DNA of 64,000 nucleotides, taken from Hanleya hanleyi. Lineage: Eukaryota > Mollusca > Polyplacophora > Lepidopleurida > Hanleyidae. Positions 8,667-20,225 of the stretch are shown here, piece after piece. A model generated the notes under the pieces. It worked only from the letters and a program-made list of their open reading frames with translations, was not told where the DNA came from and ran no database searches. The translations under genes and the position numbers were made by a program. The number at the start of each line of letters is the position of its first letter. Positions within the stretch are counted from its first letter, which is position 1. The DNA lies in the NCBI GenBank assembly GCA_036873755.1, contig JAVTVY010018842.1:1-64000 (forward strand), written 5' to 3'.

Positions 8667-8873
8667 GGCCTTAACCGTTTCTTTAACATATCCGCAGCCT
8701 CGGCACAGTGAGAGGCGGTTTAAAACACCTACCCCGCACCTGAAGCAGGGCTTTGTGCCACCGCCCCTTCGGAGCCGAGCAAGGTGGACCTTACAGTGAT
8801 CCCCCAGGCAACTCCGACCACAGAGCTCCGTGGAGCTCAATGTAAGCCACTGACATGTGTGTTTACCCTTCAT
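8541..8873 (-). CDS. Small zinc-ribbon-like protein with duplicated C-terminal 20-mer
   Basis: A 110-residue protein starting MKGKHTCQW. It has two Cys/His clusters, one near residues 7-30 (C, then CGRSCLGDHCKVH) and one with CFRCG...CRGCG, which fits a zinc-ribbon or treble-clef fold. The C-terminus is a 20-residue unit (WRQK..VFQAEFRRLAKIDP) present twice, directly produced by the 60-bp tandem duplication, then Met and stop. Function unknown; a nucleic-acid-binding or late transcription role is plausible for a zinc protein in a DNA virus. A promoter module shared with the next gene lies directly upstream. Confidence 0.6.
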   Translation of the reverse strand: MKGKHTCQWLTLSSTELCGRSCLGDHCKVHLARLRRGGGTKPCFRCGVGVLNRLSLCRGCGYVKETVKAWRQKQRVFQAEFRRLAKIDPWRQKESVFQAEFRRLAKIDPM

Positions 8874-8881
8874 CGTACCTC

Positions 8882-8941
8882 TGGTATCTCCATCAATTCT
8901 GTATGTTTAATAGGTGGTTGCGGCGTAGAGCCTGGGCCGGC
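8882..8941 (-). promoter_or_regulatory. Copy 1 of duplicated promoter-like module
   Basis: About 60 bp immediately upstream of the zinc-ribbon start. On the - strand it reads from GGCCCAGGCTCTACGCCGCA through CTATTAAACATACAG. It is nearly identical to 9512-9573. The CTATTAAACATA stretch resembles a TATA-type element; no experimental start is known. Confidence 0.55.
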
Positions 8942-9030
8942 CCGGCTGGCTGTTAGTTTTTACTAAACCTGGTATGTGGACGGCGATGGTGGGAGGGCGC
9001 GGCGACCTGTAGTAGTCTAAGTTATTACTA

Positions 9031-9525
9031 CTACAGATTCATTATTAGTAGGGCATAGGCTATGGCTGCGCCTACCAGCCATTGCTGATTCCGTCGTGAA
9101 TGTTCGCGGGCCATGGCCTGGGAATCCTGGGTGGCTGATAATGTCCAGTAGTAGTGGGAGATGGGTTCCTTCTCTCGCAAATCCACTTTGTTAAGGACTG
9201 CATCTGTGAACGCATGTAGGATCTCCCGTCGCCCCTCGTTGTTGTCGCCATCTTCATACATAGCCTGTACCACGGCACGGTAATCCATGAATGAATTCAC
9301 CTTGGATGCATACCGTAGAATGCGAAACGCTTGGGTCTTCGACATTCCGCTGGAAAGCCGTGGACAGGTCTCCATCATTCCACAGGAAGAGTGTGGACGG
9401 GTTTCCGTCCCGCAGGTAGAAGAGTGTAGGCAGGTCTCCGACATTCCGCTGGAAAGATGTGGACGGGTCGCTGTAAGTGTGTGTCTATATAAGATGATGT
9501 TTAAAGCCGTTACTGGTATCCCCAT
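9031..9525 (-). CDS. Tail-anchored membrane protein (start uncertain, probably Met at 9345)
   Basis: The open frame is 164 codons, but the first 60 lie in the promoter-like module and a 33-bp minisatellite (Ser/Thr/Cys-rich repeats such as RPHLSSGMSETC). Met61 (9345), starting MSKTQAFRILRYASKVNSF, is a more likely start and gives about 104 residues. A charged helical body (EDGDNNEGRREILHAFTDAV) is followed by a C-terminal hydrophobic stretch (WLVGAAIAYALLIMNL) ending two residues before the stop, a tail-anchor layout. Family not recognised. It is the outermost - strand gene seen in the element. Confidence 0.5.
   Translation of the reverse strand: MGIPVTALNIILYRHTLTATRPHLSSGMSETCLHSSTCGTETRPHSSCGMMETCPRLSSGMSKTQAFRILRYASKVNSFMDYRAVVQAMYEDGDNNEGRREILHAFTDAVLNKVDLREKEPISHYYWTLSATQDSQAMAREHSRRNQQWLVGAAIAYALLIMNL
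9340..9472. repeat. 33-bp coding minisatellite, four imperfect units
   Basis: Four imperfect 33-bp units built on ...CGACATTCCGCTGGAAAG... repeat through the 5' part of the tail-anchored frame. The period is 11 codons, so the frame is kept open on both strands; the + strand reading of the same DNA is not treated as a gene. Confidence 0.7.
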
Positions 9526-9573
9526 CGATTCTGTATGTTTAATAGGTGGTTGCGGCGTAGAGCCTGGGCCGGC
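9512..9573 (-). promoter_or_regulatory. Copy 2 of duplicated promoter-like module
   Basis: Second copy of the roughly 60-bp module, differing at only a few positions from copy 1. It lies at the 5' end of the tail-anchored protein frame, whose first ATG (9525) falls inside it. That overlap argues that translation of that gene starts at a later Met. Confidence 0.55.
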
Positions 9574-9599
9574 AAGGGTGGTGGGCCGTCCCGAGGCTC

Positions 9600-9790
9600 T
9601 ACAGAGTATGCGCCCAGCATCCGCGGCAGAGTCCCCCCCGCTCCCCCTCCCTGTGCTCCCCCCTTACCTACTCCCCGCCCCCTTGGGAAGCTCCCCGCTC
9701 CCCCACACCTCCCCCACACATTAGTGTCCCTTGGGAAGCTCCCTGCTCCCCCACACCTCCCCCACAAAAAGTCCGCTCACCCTCCCTGCT
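9600..9790. repeat. C-rich tract with 48-bp tandem duplication
   Basis: Pyrimidine-rich + strand with repeated CCCCC runs. A 48-bp unit starting CCTTGGGAAGCTCCC is present at 9681 and again at 9729. The G-rich - strand has several closely spaced G-runs and could form quadruplexes. It lies exactly between the viral element and the satellite array, so it may be the element's terminal region or a fragile junction. Confidence 0.7.
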
Positions 9791-12768
9791 GCTTCATCTA
9801 AATTGCATATATTCGCACTTCATGGAGAGATAATATATTTTCTATTTAGCGTAGATTCGCAAGTGTGTTTTACCTCGGCGGGACTGCAGGGCAGACAATA
9901 TATTGTCTAATTAGCACTTTGATAATCTCATCTAAATTGCATCGATTCGCACTTCAGGGAAAGTTAATATATTGTCTATTTAGCGTAGATTCGCAAATGT
10001 GTTTTACGTCGGCGAGATTGCAGAGAAGACAATATATTGTCTAATTAGCACTTTGATAATCTCATCTGAATTGCACGGATTCGCACTTCAGGGAGAGTTA
10101 ATATATTGTCTATTTAGCGTAGATTCGCAAGTGTTTTACCTCGGTGAGATTGCTGAGAAGAGAATATATTGTCTAATTAGCACTTTGATCATCTCATCTA
10201 AATGCATAGATTCGCACTTCAGGGAAAGTTAATATATTGTCTATTTAGCGTAGATTCGCAAATGTGTTTTACCTCGGCGAGATTGCCGAGAAGACAATAT
10301 ATTGTTTAATTAGCACTTTGGTAATCTCATCTAAATTGCATAGATTCGCACTTCATGGAAAGTTAATATATTTTTGATTTAGCGTAGATTCGCAAATGTG
10401 TTTTACCTCGGCGAGACTGCAGGGCAGACAATATATCGTCTAATTAGCACTTTGATCATCTCATCTAACTTGCATAGATTCGCACTACAGGGAAAGTTAA
10501 TACATGTATATTGTCTATTTAGCGTAGATTCGCCAATGTATCTTACCTCGGCGAGATTGCAGAGAAGACAATATATTGTCTAATTAGCACTTTGATAATC
10601 TCATCCAAATTGCATAGATTCTCACTTCAGGGAGAGTTAATATATTATCTATTTAGCGTAGATTCGCAAGTGTGTTTTACCTCGGCGAGATTGGGAAGAA
10701 GAGAACATATTGTCTAATTAGCACTTTGATAATCTCATCTAAATTGCATAGATTCGCACTTCAGGGGAAGTTAATATATTGTCTATTTAGCGTAGATTCG
10801 CAAATGTGTTTTACGTCGGCGAGATTGCAGAAAAGGCAATATATTGCCTAATTTGCACTTTGACAATCTCATCTAAATTGCATGGATTCCCATTTCATGG
10901 AGAGTTAATATATTTTCTATTTAGCCTAAATTCGCAAATCAGTTTTACCTCGGCGAGAGTGCAGAGCAGACAAAATATTGTCTAATTAGCACTTTAATAA
11001 TCTCATCTAAATTGCATAGATTCGCACTTCAGGGAAAGTTAATATATTGTCTATTTAGCGTAGATTCGCAAATGTGTTTTACCTCGGCGAGATTGCAGAG
11101 AAGACAATAGATTGTCTAATTAGCACTTTGATAACCTCATATAAATTGCATAGATTCGCACTTCAGGGAGAGTTAATATATTGTCTATTTAGCGTAGATT
11201 CGCAAGTGTGTTTTACCTCGGCGAAATTGCAGAGAAGAGAACATATTGTCTAATTAGCACTTTGATAATCTCATCTAAATGCATAGATTCGCACTTCAGG
11301 GAAAGTTAATATATTGTCTATTTTGCGTAGATTCGCAAATGTGTTTTACCTCGGCGAGATTGCAGAGAAGACAATATATTGTCTAATTAGCACTTTGATA
11401 ATTTCATCTAAGTTGCATAGATTCGCACTTCATGGAGTGTTAATATATTTTCTATTTAGCATAGATTCGCAAGTGTGTTTTACCTCGGCGAGACTGCAGG
11501 GCAGACAATATATTGTCTAATTGAACTTTGAGAATCTCATCTAAATTGCATAGATTCGCACTTCAGGGAAAGGTAATATATTGTCTATTTAGCGTAGACT
11601 CGTAAATGTGTGTTACCTCGGGGAGATTGCAGAGAAGACAATATATTGTCTAATTAGCACATTGATAGTCTCATGTAAATTGCATAGATTCGCACTTCAG
11701 GGAAAGTTAATATATTGTCTATTTACCGTACATTCGCAAACGTGTTTTACCTCGGCGAGATTGCAGAGAAGAGAATATATTGTCTAATTAGCACTTTGAT
11801 AATCTCATCTAAATTGCATAGATTCGCACCTCAGGGAGAGTTAATATATTGTCTATTTAGCGTAGATTCGCAAGTGTGTTTTACCTCGGCAAGATTGCAG
11901 AGAAGAGAATATATCGTCTGATTAACACTTTGATAATCTCATCTAAATTGCATAGATTCGCACTTCAGGGAAAGTTAATAGATTGTCTATTTAGCGTAGA
12001 TTCGCAAATGTGTTTTACCTCGGCGAGATTGCAGAGAAGACAATATATTGTCTAATTAGCACTTTGATAATCTCATCTAAATTGCATAGATTCGCACTTC
12101 ATGGAGAGTTTATATATTCTCTATTTAGCGTAAATTCGCAAATCTATTTTACCTAATCGAGATTACAGAGAAGACAATATATTGTCTAATTAGCACTTTG
12201 ATAATCTCATCTAAATGGCATAGATTCGCACTTCAGGGAGAGTTAATATATTGTCTATTTAGCGTAGATTCGCAAATGTGTTTTTTCTCGGCCAGATTGC
12301 AGAGAAGACAATATATTGTCTAATTAGCACTTTGATAATCTCATCTAAATTGCATGGATTCGCACTTCATGGAGAGTTAATATATTTTCTATTTAGCGTA
12401 GATTCGCAAATCAGTTTTACCTCGGCGAGAGTGCAGGGCAGACTATATATTGTCTAATTAGAACTTTGATAATCTCATCTAAATTGCATAGATTCGCACT
12501 TCTGGGAAAGTTAATATATTGTCTATTTAGCGTAGATTCGCAAGTGTTTTACCTCGGAAAGATTGCAGAGAAGACAATATATTGTCTAATTAGCACTTTG
12601 ATAATCAAATCTAAATTGCATAGATTCGCACTTCAGGGAAAGTTAATATAGTGTCTATTTAGCGTAGATTCGCAAATGTGTTTTACCTCGGCGAGATTGC
12701 GAAGAAGAGAATATATTGTCTAATTAGCACTTTGATAATCTCATCTAAATTGCATAGATTCGCACTTC

Positions 12769-15700
12769 AGGGGGTTAATATATTGTCTATTTAGCGTAGA
12801 TTCGCAAGTGTGTTTTACCTCGGCGAGATTGCAGAGAATAGAATATATTGTCTAATTAGCACTTTGATAATCTCATCTAAATTGCATAGATTGGCACTTC
12901 GGGGGAAGTTAATATATTGTCTATTTAGCGTAGATTCGCAAATGTGTTTTACGTCGGCGAGATTGCAGAAAAAGCAATATATTGCCTAATTTGCACTTTG
13001 AAAATCTCATCTAAATTGCATGGATTCGCACTTCATGGAGAGTTAATATAATTTCTATTTAGCGTAGATTCGCAAAACAGTTTTACCTCGGCGAGAGTGC
13101 AGGGCAGACAAAATATTGTCTAATTAGCACTTTGATAATCTCATCTAAATTGCATAGATTCGCACTTCATGGAGAGTTAATATATTTTCTATTTAGCGTA
13201 GATTCGCAAGTGTGTTTTACCTCGGCGAGATTGCAGAGAAGAGAATATATTGTCTGATTAACACTTTGATAATCTCATCTAAATTGCATAGATTCGCACT
13301 TCGGGGAAAGTTAATATATTGTCTATTTAGCGTAGATTCGCAAATGTGTTTTACCTCGCCGAGATTGCAGAGAAGACAATATATTGTCTAATTAGCACTT
13401 TGATAATCTCATCTAAATTGCATAGATTCGCACTTCATGGAGAGTTAATATATTTTCTATTTAGCGTAGATTCGCAAAACAGTTTTACCTCGGCGAGAGT
13501 GCAGGGCAGACAAAATATTGTCTAATTAGCACTTTGATAATCTCATCTAAATTGCATAGATTCGCACTTCAGGGAAAGTTAATATATTGTCTATTTAGCG
13601 TAGATTCGCAAATGTGTTTTACCTCGTCGAGATTGCAGAGAAGACAATAGATTGTCTAATTAGCACTTTGATAACCTCATCTAAATTGCATAGATTCGCA
13701 CTTCAGGGAGAGTTAATATATTGTCTATTTAGCGTAGATTCGCAAGTGTGTTTTACCTCGGCGAAATTGCAGAGAAGAGAATATATTGTCTAATTAGCAC
13801 TTTGATAATCTCATCTAAATGCATAGATTCGCACTTCAGGGAAAGTTAATATATTGTCTATTTAGCGTAGATTCGCAAACGCGTTTTACCTCGGCGAGAT
13901 TGCAGAGAAGACAATATATTGTCTAATTAGCACTTTGATAATCTCATCTAAATTGCATAGATTCGCACTTCATGGAGAGTTAATATATTTTCTATTTAGC
14001 ATAGATTCGCAAGTGTGTTTTACCTCGGCGAGACTGCAGGGCAGACAATATATTGTCTAATTAGCACTTTGATAATCTCATCTAAATTGCATAGATTCGC
14101 ACTTCAGGGAAAGTTAATATATTGTCTATTTAGCGTAGATTCGTAAATGTGTGTTACCTCGGGGAGATTGCAGAGAAGACAATATATTGTCTAATTAGCA
14201 CATTGATAGTCTCATGTAAATTGCATAGATTCGCACTTCAGGGAGAGTTAATATATTGTCTATTTAGCGTAGATTCGCAAGTGTGTTTTACCTGGGCGAG
14301 ATCGCAGGGAAGAGAATATATTGTCTAATTAGCACTTTGATAATCTCATCTAAATTGCATAGATTCGCACTTCAGGGAGAGTTAATATATTGTCTATTTA
14401 GCGTAGATTCGCAAGTGTGTTTTATCTCGGCGAGATTGCAGAGAAGAGAATATATTGTCTGCTTAACACTTTGATAATCTCATCTAAATTGCATAGATTC
14501 GCACTTCAGGGAAAGTTAATAGATTGCCTATTTGGCGTAGATTCGCAAATGTGTTTTACCTCGGCGAGATTGCAGAGAAGCCAATATATTGTCTAATTAG
14601 CACTTTGATAATCTCATCTAAATTGCATAGATTCGCACTTCATGGAGAGTTAATATATTTTCTATTTAGCGTAGATTCGCAAATCTGTTTTACCTAATCG
14701 AGATTACAGAGAAGACAATATATTGTCTAATTAGCACTTTGATAATCTCATCTAAATGGCATAGATTCGCACTTCAGGGAGAGTTAATATATTGTCTATT
14801 TAGCGTAGATTCCCAAATGTGTTTTTTCTCGGCGAGATTGCAGAGAAGACAATATATTGTCTAATTAGCACTTTGACAATCTCATCTAAATTCAATGGAT
14901 TCGCACTTCATGGAGAGTTAATATATTTTCTATTTAGCGTAGATTCGCAAATCAGTTTTACCTCGGCGAGAGTACAGGGCAGACAATATATTGTCTAATT
15001 AGCACTTTGATAATCTCATCTAAATTGCATAGATTCGCACTTCAGGGGGTTAATATATTGTCTATTTAGCGTAGATTCGCAAGTGTGTTTTACCTCGGCG
15101 AGATTGCAGAGAATAGAATATATTGTCTAATTAGCACTTTGATAATCTCATCTAAATTGCATAGATTGGCACTTCGGGGGAAGTTAATATATTGTCTATT
15201 TAGCGTAGATTCGCAAATGTGTTTTACGTCGGCGAGATTGCAGAAAAAGCAATATATTGCCTAATTTGCACTTTGAAAATCTCATCTAAATTGCATGGAT
15301 TCGCACTTCATGGAGAGTTAATATAATTTCTATTTAGCGTAGATTCGCAAATCAGTTTTACCTCGGCGAGAGTGCAGGGCAGACAAAATATTGTCTAATT
15401 AGCACTTTGATAATCTCATCTAAATTGCATAGATTCGCACTTCATGGAGAGTTAATATATTTTCTATTTAGCGTAGATTCGCAAGTGTGTTTTACCTCGG
15501 CGAGATTGCAGAGAAGAGAATATATTGTCTGCTTAACACTTTGATAATCTCATCTAAATTGCATAGATTGGCACTTCGGGGGAAGTTAATATATTGTCTA
15601 TTTAGCGTAGATTCGCAAATGTGTTTTACGTCGGCGAGATTGCAGAAAAGGCAATATATTGCCTAATTTGCACTTTGATAATCTCATCAAAATTGCATGG

Positions 15701-17300
15701 ATTCGCACTTCATGGAGAGTTAATATATTTTCTAATTAGCGTAGATTCGCAAATCAGTTTTACCTCGGCGAGAGTGCAGGGCAGACAAAATATTGTCTAA
15801 TTAGCACTTTAATAATCTCATCTAAATTGCATAGATTCGCACTTCAGGGAAAGTTAATATACTGTCTATTTAGCGTAGATTCGCAAATGTGTTTTACCTC
15901 GTCGAGATTGCAGAGAAGACAATAGATTGTCTAATTAGCACTTTGATAACCTCATCTAAATTGCATAGATTCGCACTTCAGGGAGAGTTAATATATTGTC
16001 TATTTAGCGTAGATTCGCAAGTGTGTTTTACCTCGGCGAAATTGCAGAGAAGAGAATATATTGTCTAATTAGCACTTTGATAATCTCATCTAAATGCATA
16101 GATTCGCACTTCAGGGAAAGTTAATATATTGTCTATTTAGCGTAGATTCGCAAACGCGTTTTACCTCGGCGAGATTGCAGAGAAGACAATATATTGTCTA
16201 ATTAGCACTTTGATAATCTCATCTAAATTGCATAGATTCGCACTTCATGGAGAGTTAATATATTTTCTATTTAGCATAGATTCGCAAGTGTGTTTTACCT
16301 CGGCGAGACTGCAGGGCAGACAATATATTGTCTAATTAGCACTTTGATAATCTCATCTAAATTGCATAGATTCGCACTTCAGGGAAAGTTAATATATTGT
16401 CTATTTAGCGTAGATTCGTAAATGTGTGTTACCTCGGGGAGATTGCAGAGAAGACAATATATTGTCTAATTAGCACATTGATAGTCTCATGTAAATTGCA
16501 TAGATTCGCACTTCTGGGAGAGTTAATATATTGTCTACTTAGCGTAGATTCGCAAGTGTGTTTTACCTGGGCGAGATCGCAGAGAAGAGAATATATTGTC
16601 TAATTAGCACTTTGATAATCTCATCTAAATTGCATAGATTCGCACCTCAGGGAGAGTTAATATATTGTCTATTTAGCGTAGATTCGCAAGTGTGTTTTAC
16701 CTCGGCAAGATTGCAGAGAAGAGAATATATCGTCTGATTAACACTTTGATAATCTCATCTAAATTGCATAGATTCGCACTTCAGGGAAAGTTAATAGATT
16801 GTCTATTTAGCGTAGATTCGCAAATGTGTTTTACCTCGGCGAGATTGCAGAGAAGCCAATATATTGTCTAATTAGCACTTTGATAATCTCATCTAAATTG
16901 CATAGATTCGCACTTCATGGAGAGTTAATATATTTTCTATTTAGCGTAGATTCGCAAATCTGTTTTACCTAATCGAGATTACAGAGAAGACAATATATTG
17001 TCTAATTAGCACTTTGATAATCTCATCTAAATGGCATAGATTCGCACTTCAGGGAGAGTTAATATATTGTCTATTTAGCGTAGATTCCCAAATGTGTTTT
17101 TTCTCGGAGAGATTGCAGAGAAGACAATATATTGTCTAATTAGCACTTTGACAATCTCATCTAAATTCAATGGATTAGCACTTCATGGAGAGTTAATATA
17201 TTTTCTATTTAGCGTAGATTCGCAAATCAGTTTTACCTCGGCGAGAGTACAGGGCAGACAATATATTGTCTAATTAGCACTTTGATAATCTCATCTAAAT
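12769..17300. repeat. Higher-order duplication of about 17 monomers (2,275 bp)
   Basis: Diagnostic variants recur at a constant offset of about 2,275 bp. The shortened CTTCAGGGGGTTAATA monomer is at 12,766 and 15,041, and the CCTCGTCGAGATT monomer near 13,623 and 15,899. The AAACGCGTTTTACC and GTAAATGTGTGTTACC variants follow at the same spacing. This indicates duplication of a multi-monomer block. Confidence 0.75.
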
Positions 17301-17339
17301 TGCATAGATTCGCACTTCTGGGAAAGTTAATATATTGTC

Positions 17340-20225
17340 TATTTAGGGTAGATTCGCTAATGTGTTTTACCTCGGCGAGATTGCAGAGAAGACAATATAT
17401 TGTCTAATTAGCACTTTGATAATCTCATCTAAATTGCATAGATTCGCACTTCAGGGAGAGTTAATATATTGTCTATTTAGCGTAGATTCGCAAGTGCTTT
17501 ACCTCGGTGAGATTGCAGAGAAGAGAATATATTGTCTAATTAGCACTTTGATAATCTCATCGAAATTGCATCGATTCGCACTTCAGGGAAAGTTAGTATA
17601 TTGTCTATTTAGCGTAGATTCGCAAATGTGTTTTACGTCGGCGAGATTGCAGAGAAGACAATATATTGTCTAATTAGCACTTTGATAATCTCATCTGAAT
17701 TGCACGGATTCGCACTTCAGGGAGAGTTAATATATTGTCTATTTAGCGTAGATTCGCAAGTGTTTTACCTCGGTGAGATTGCTGAGAAGAGAATATATTG
17801 TCTAATTAGCACTTTGATCATCTCATCTAAATGCATAGATTCGCACTTCAGGGAAAGTTTATATATTGTCTATTTAGCGTAGATTCGCAAATGTGTTTTA
17901 CCTCGGCGAGATTGCAGAGAAGACAATATATTGTTTAATTAGCACTTTGATAATCTCATCTAAATTGCATAGATTCGCACTTCATGGAAAGTTAATATAT
18001 TTTTGATTTAGCGTAGATTCGCAAATGTGTTTTACCTCGGCGAGACTGCAGGGCAGACAATAGATCGTCTAATTAGCACTTTGATAATCTCATCTAAATT
18101 GCATAGATTCGCACTTCAGGGAAAGTTAATACATGTATATTGTCTATTTAGCGTAGATTCGCCAATGTGTCTTACCTCGGCGAGATTGCAGAGAAGACAA
18201 TATATTGTCTAATTAGCACTTTGATAATCTCATCTAAATTGCATAGATTCGCACTTCAGGGAGAGTTAATATATTGTCTATTTAGCGTAGATTCGCAAGT
18301 GTGTTTTACCTCGGCGAGATTGGGAAGAAGAGAATATATTGTCTAATTAGCACTTTGATAATCTCATCTAAATTGCATAGATTCGCACTTCAGGGGGGTT
18401 AATATATTGTCTATTTAGCGTAGATTCGCAAGTGTTTTACCTCGGTGAGATTGCAGAGAAGAGAATATATTGTCTAATTAGCACTTTGATAATCTCATCG
18501 AAATTGCATCGATTCGCACTTCAGGGAAATGTAGTATATTGCTTATTTAGCGTAGATTCGCAAATGTGTTTTACGTCGGCGAGATTGCACAGAAGACAAT
18601 ATATTGTCTAATTAGCACTTTGATAATCTCATCTGAATTGCACGGATTCGCACTTCAGGGAGAGTTAATATATTGTCTATTTAGCGTAGATTCGCAAGTG
18701 TGTTTTACCTCGGCGAGATTGCAGAGAAGAGAATATATTGTCTGCTTAACACTTTGATAATCTCATCTAAATTGCATAGATTCGCACTTCAGGGAAAGTT
18801 AATAGATTGTCTATTTGGCGTAGATTCGCAAATGTGTTTTACCTCGGCGAGATTGCAGAGAAGCCAATATATTGTCTAATTAGCACTTTGATAATCTCAT
18901 CTAAATTGCATAGATTCGCACTTCATGGAGAGTTAATATATTTTCTATTTAGCGTAGATTCGCAAATCTGTTTTACCTAATCGAGATTACAGAGAAGACA
19001 ATATATTGTCTAATTAGCACTTTGATAATCTCATCTAAATGGCATAGATTCGCGCTTCAGGGAGAGTTAATATATTGTCTATTTAGCGTAGATTCGCAAA
19101 TGTGTTTTTTCTCGGCGAGATTGCAGAGAAGACAATATATTGTCTAATTAGCACTTTGACAATCTCATCTAAATTGCATGGATTCGCACTTCATGGAGAG
19201 TTAATATATTTTCTATTTAGCGTAGATTCGCAAATCAGTTTTACCTCGCCGAGAGTGCAGGGCAGACAATATATTGTCTAATTAGCACTTTGATAATCTC
19301 ATCTAAATTGCATAGATTCGCACTTCTGGGAAAGTTAATATATTGTCTATTTAGGGTAGATTCGCTAATGTGTTTTACCTCGGCGAGATTGCAGAGAAGA
19401 CAATATATTGTCTAATTAGCACTTTGATAATCTCATCTAAATTGCATAGATTCGCACTTCAGGGAGAGTTAATATATTGTCTATTTAGCGTAGATTCGCA
19501 AGTGTTTTACCTCGGTGAGATTGCAGAGAAGAGAATATATTGTCTAATTAGCACTTTGATAATCTCATCGAAATTGCATCGATTCTCACTTCAGGGAAAT
19601 TTAGTATATTGTCTATTTAGCGTAGATTCGCAAATGTGTTTTACCTCGGCGAGATTGCAGAGAAGACAATGTATTGTCTAATTAGCACTTTGATAATCTC
19701 ATCTGAATTGCACGGATTCGCACTTCAGGGAGAGTTAATATATTGTCTATTTAGCGTACATTCGCAAGTGTTTTACCTCGGTGAGATTGCAGAGAAGAGA
19801 ATATATTGTCTAATTAGCACTTTGATAATCTCATCTAAATGCATAGATTCGCACTTCAGGGAAAGTTAATATATTGTCTATTTAGCGTAGATTCGCAAAT
19901 GTGTTTTACCTCGGCGAGATTGCCGAGAAGACAATATATTGTTTAATTAGCACTTTGATAATCTCATCTAAATTGCATAGATTCGCACTTCATGGAAAGT
20001 TAATATATTTTTGATTTAGCGTAGATTCGCAAATGTGTTTTACCTCGGCGAGACTGCAGGGCAGACAATATATCGTCTAATTAGCACTTTGATAATCTCA
20101 TCTAAATTGCATAGATTCGCACTTCAGGGAAAGTTAATACATGTATATTGTCTATTTAGCGTAGATTCGCCAATGTGTCTTACCTCGGCGAGATTGCAGA
20201 GAAGACAGTATATTGTCTAATTAGC
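17340..20225. repeat. Higher-order duplication of about 15 monomers (2,007 bp)
   Basis: The rare variant GATTCGCTAATGTG is at 17,351 and 19,358, and the insertion variant TTAATACATGTATATTG near 18,128 and 20,135, both 2,007 bp apart. The second variant also occurs near 10,499, so related blocks are spread further across the array. Confidence 0.75.

Larger units (their letters stand above)
1..9590. mobile_element. Endogenous Polinton-like / adintovirus-type element (left end outside window)
   Basis: A block of about ten closely packed intronless genes, clearly GC-richer than the AT-rich DNA to its right. Two gene sets converge near 4.9 kb. The + strand carries capsid-like, packaging-ATPase, two membrane proteins and integrase; the - strand carries polymerase-helicase-HNH, SAP, zinc-ribbon and tail-anchored proteins. 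The combination of a family-B polymerase, a DDE integrase, an A32-type ATPase and a capsid-like gene defines Polintons/Mavericks and related viruses. The same protein set is found as 'F54H12.2/F54H12.3-like' genes in many invertebrate genomes (recalled, not searched). One amber codon and two frameshifts indicate an old, inactive copy. No terminal inverted repeat can be paired because the left end is missing; the right end is placed only approximately, before the C-rich tract. Confidence 0.8.

Noticed and set aside
9031..9345. Possible LYR-motif protein (FRILRYASKVNSF)
   Set aside because: The order is LRY rather than LYR, and the membrane tail is unlike that family; too weak to name.
9510..9600. 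2A-like peptide (LIGGCGVEPGP) in + strand frames at 8.9 and 9.5 kb
   Set aside because: It lacks the Asp and Asn of the DxExNPGP signature and comes from the duplicated noncoding module read on the opposite strand.
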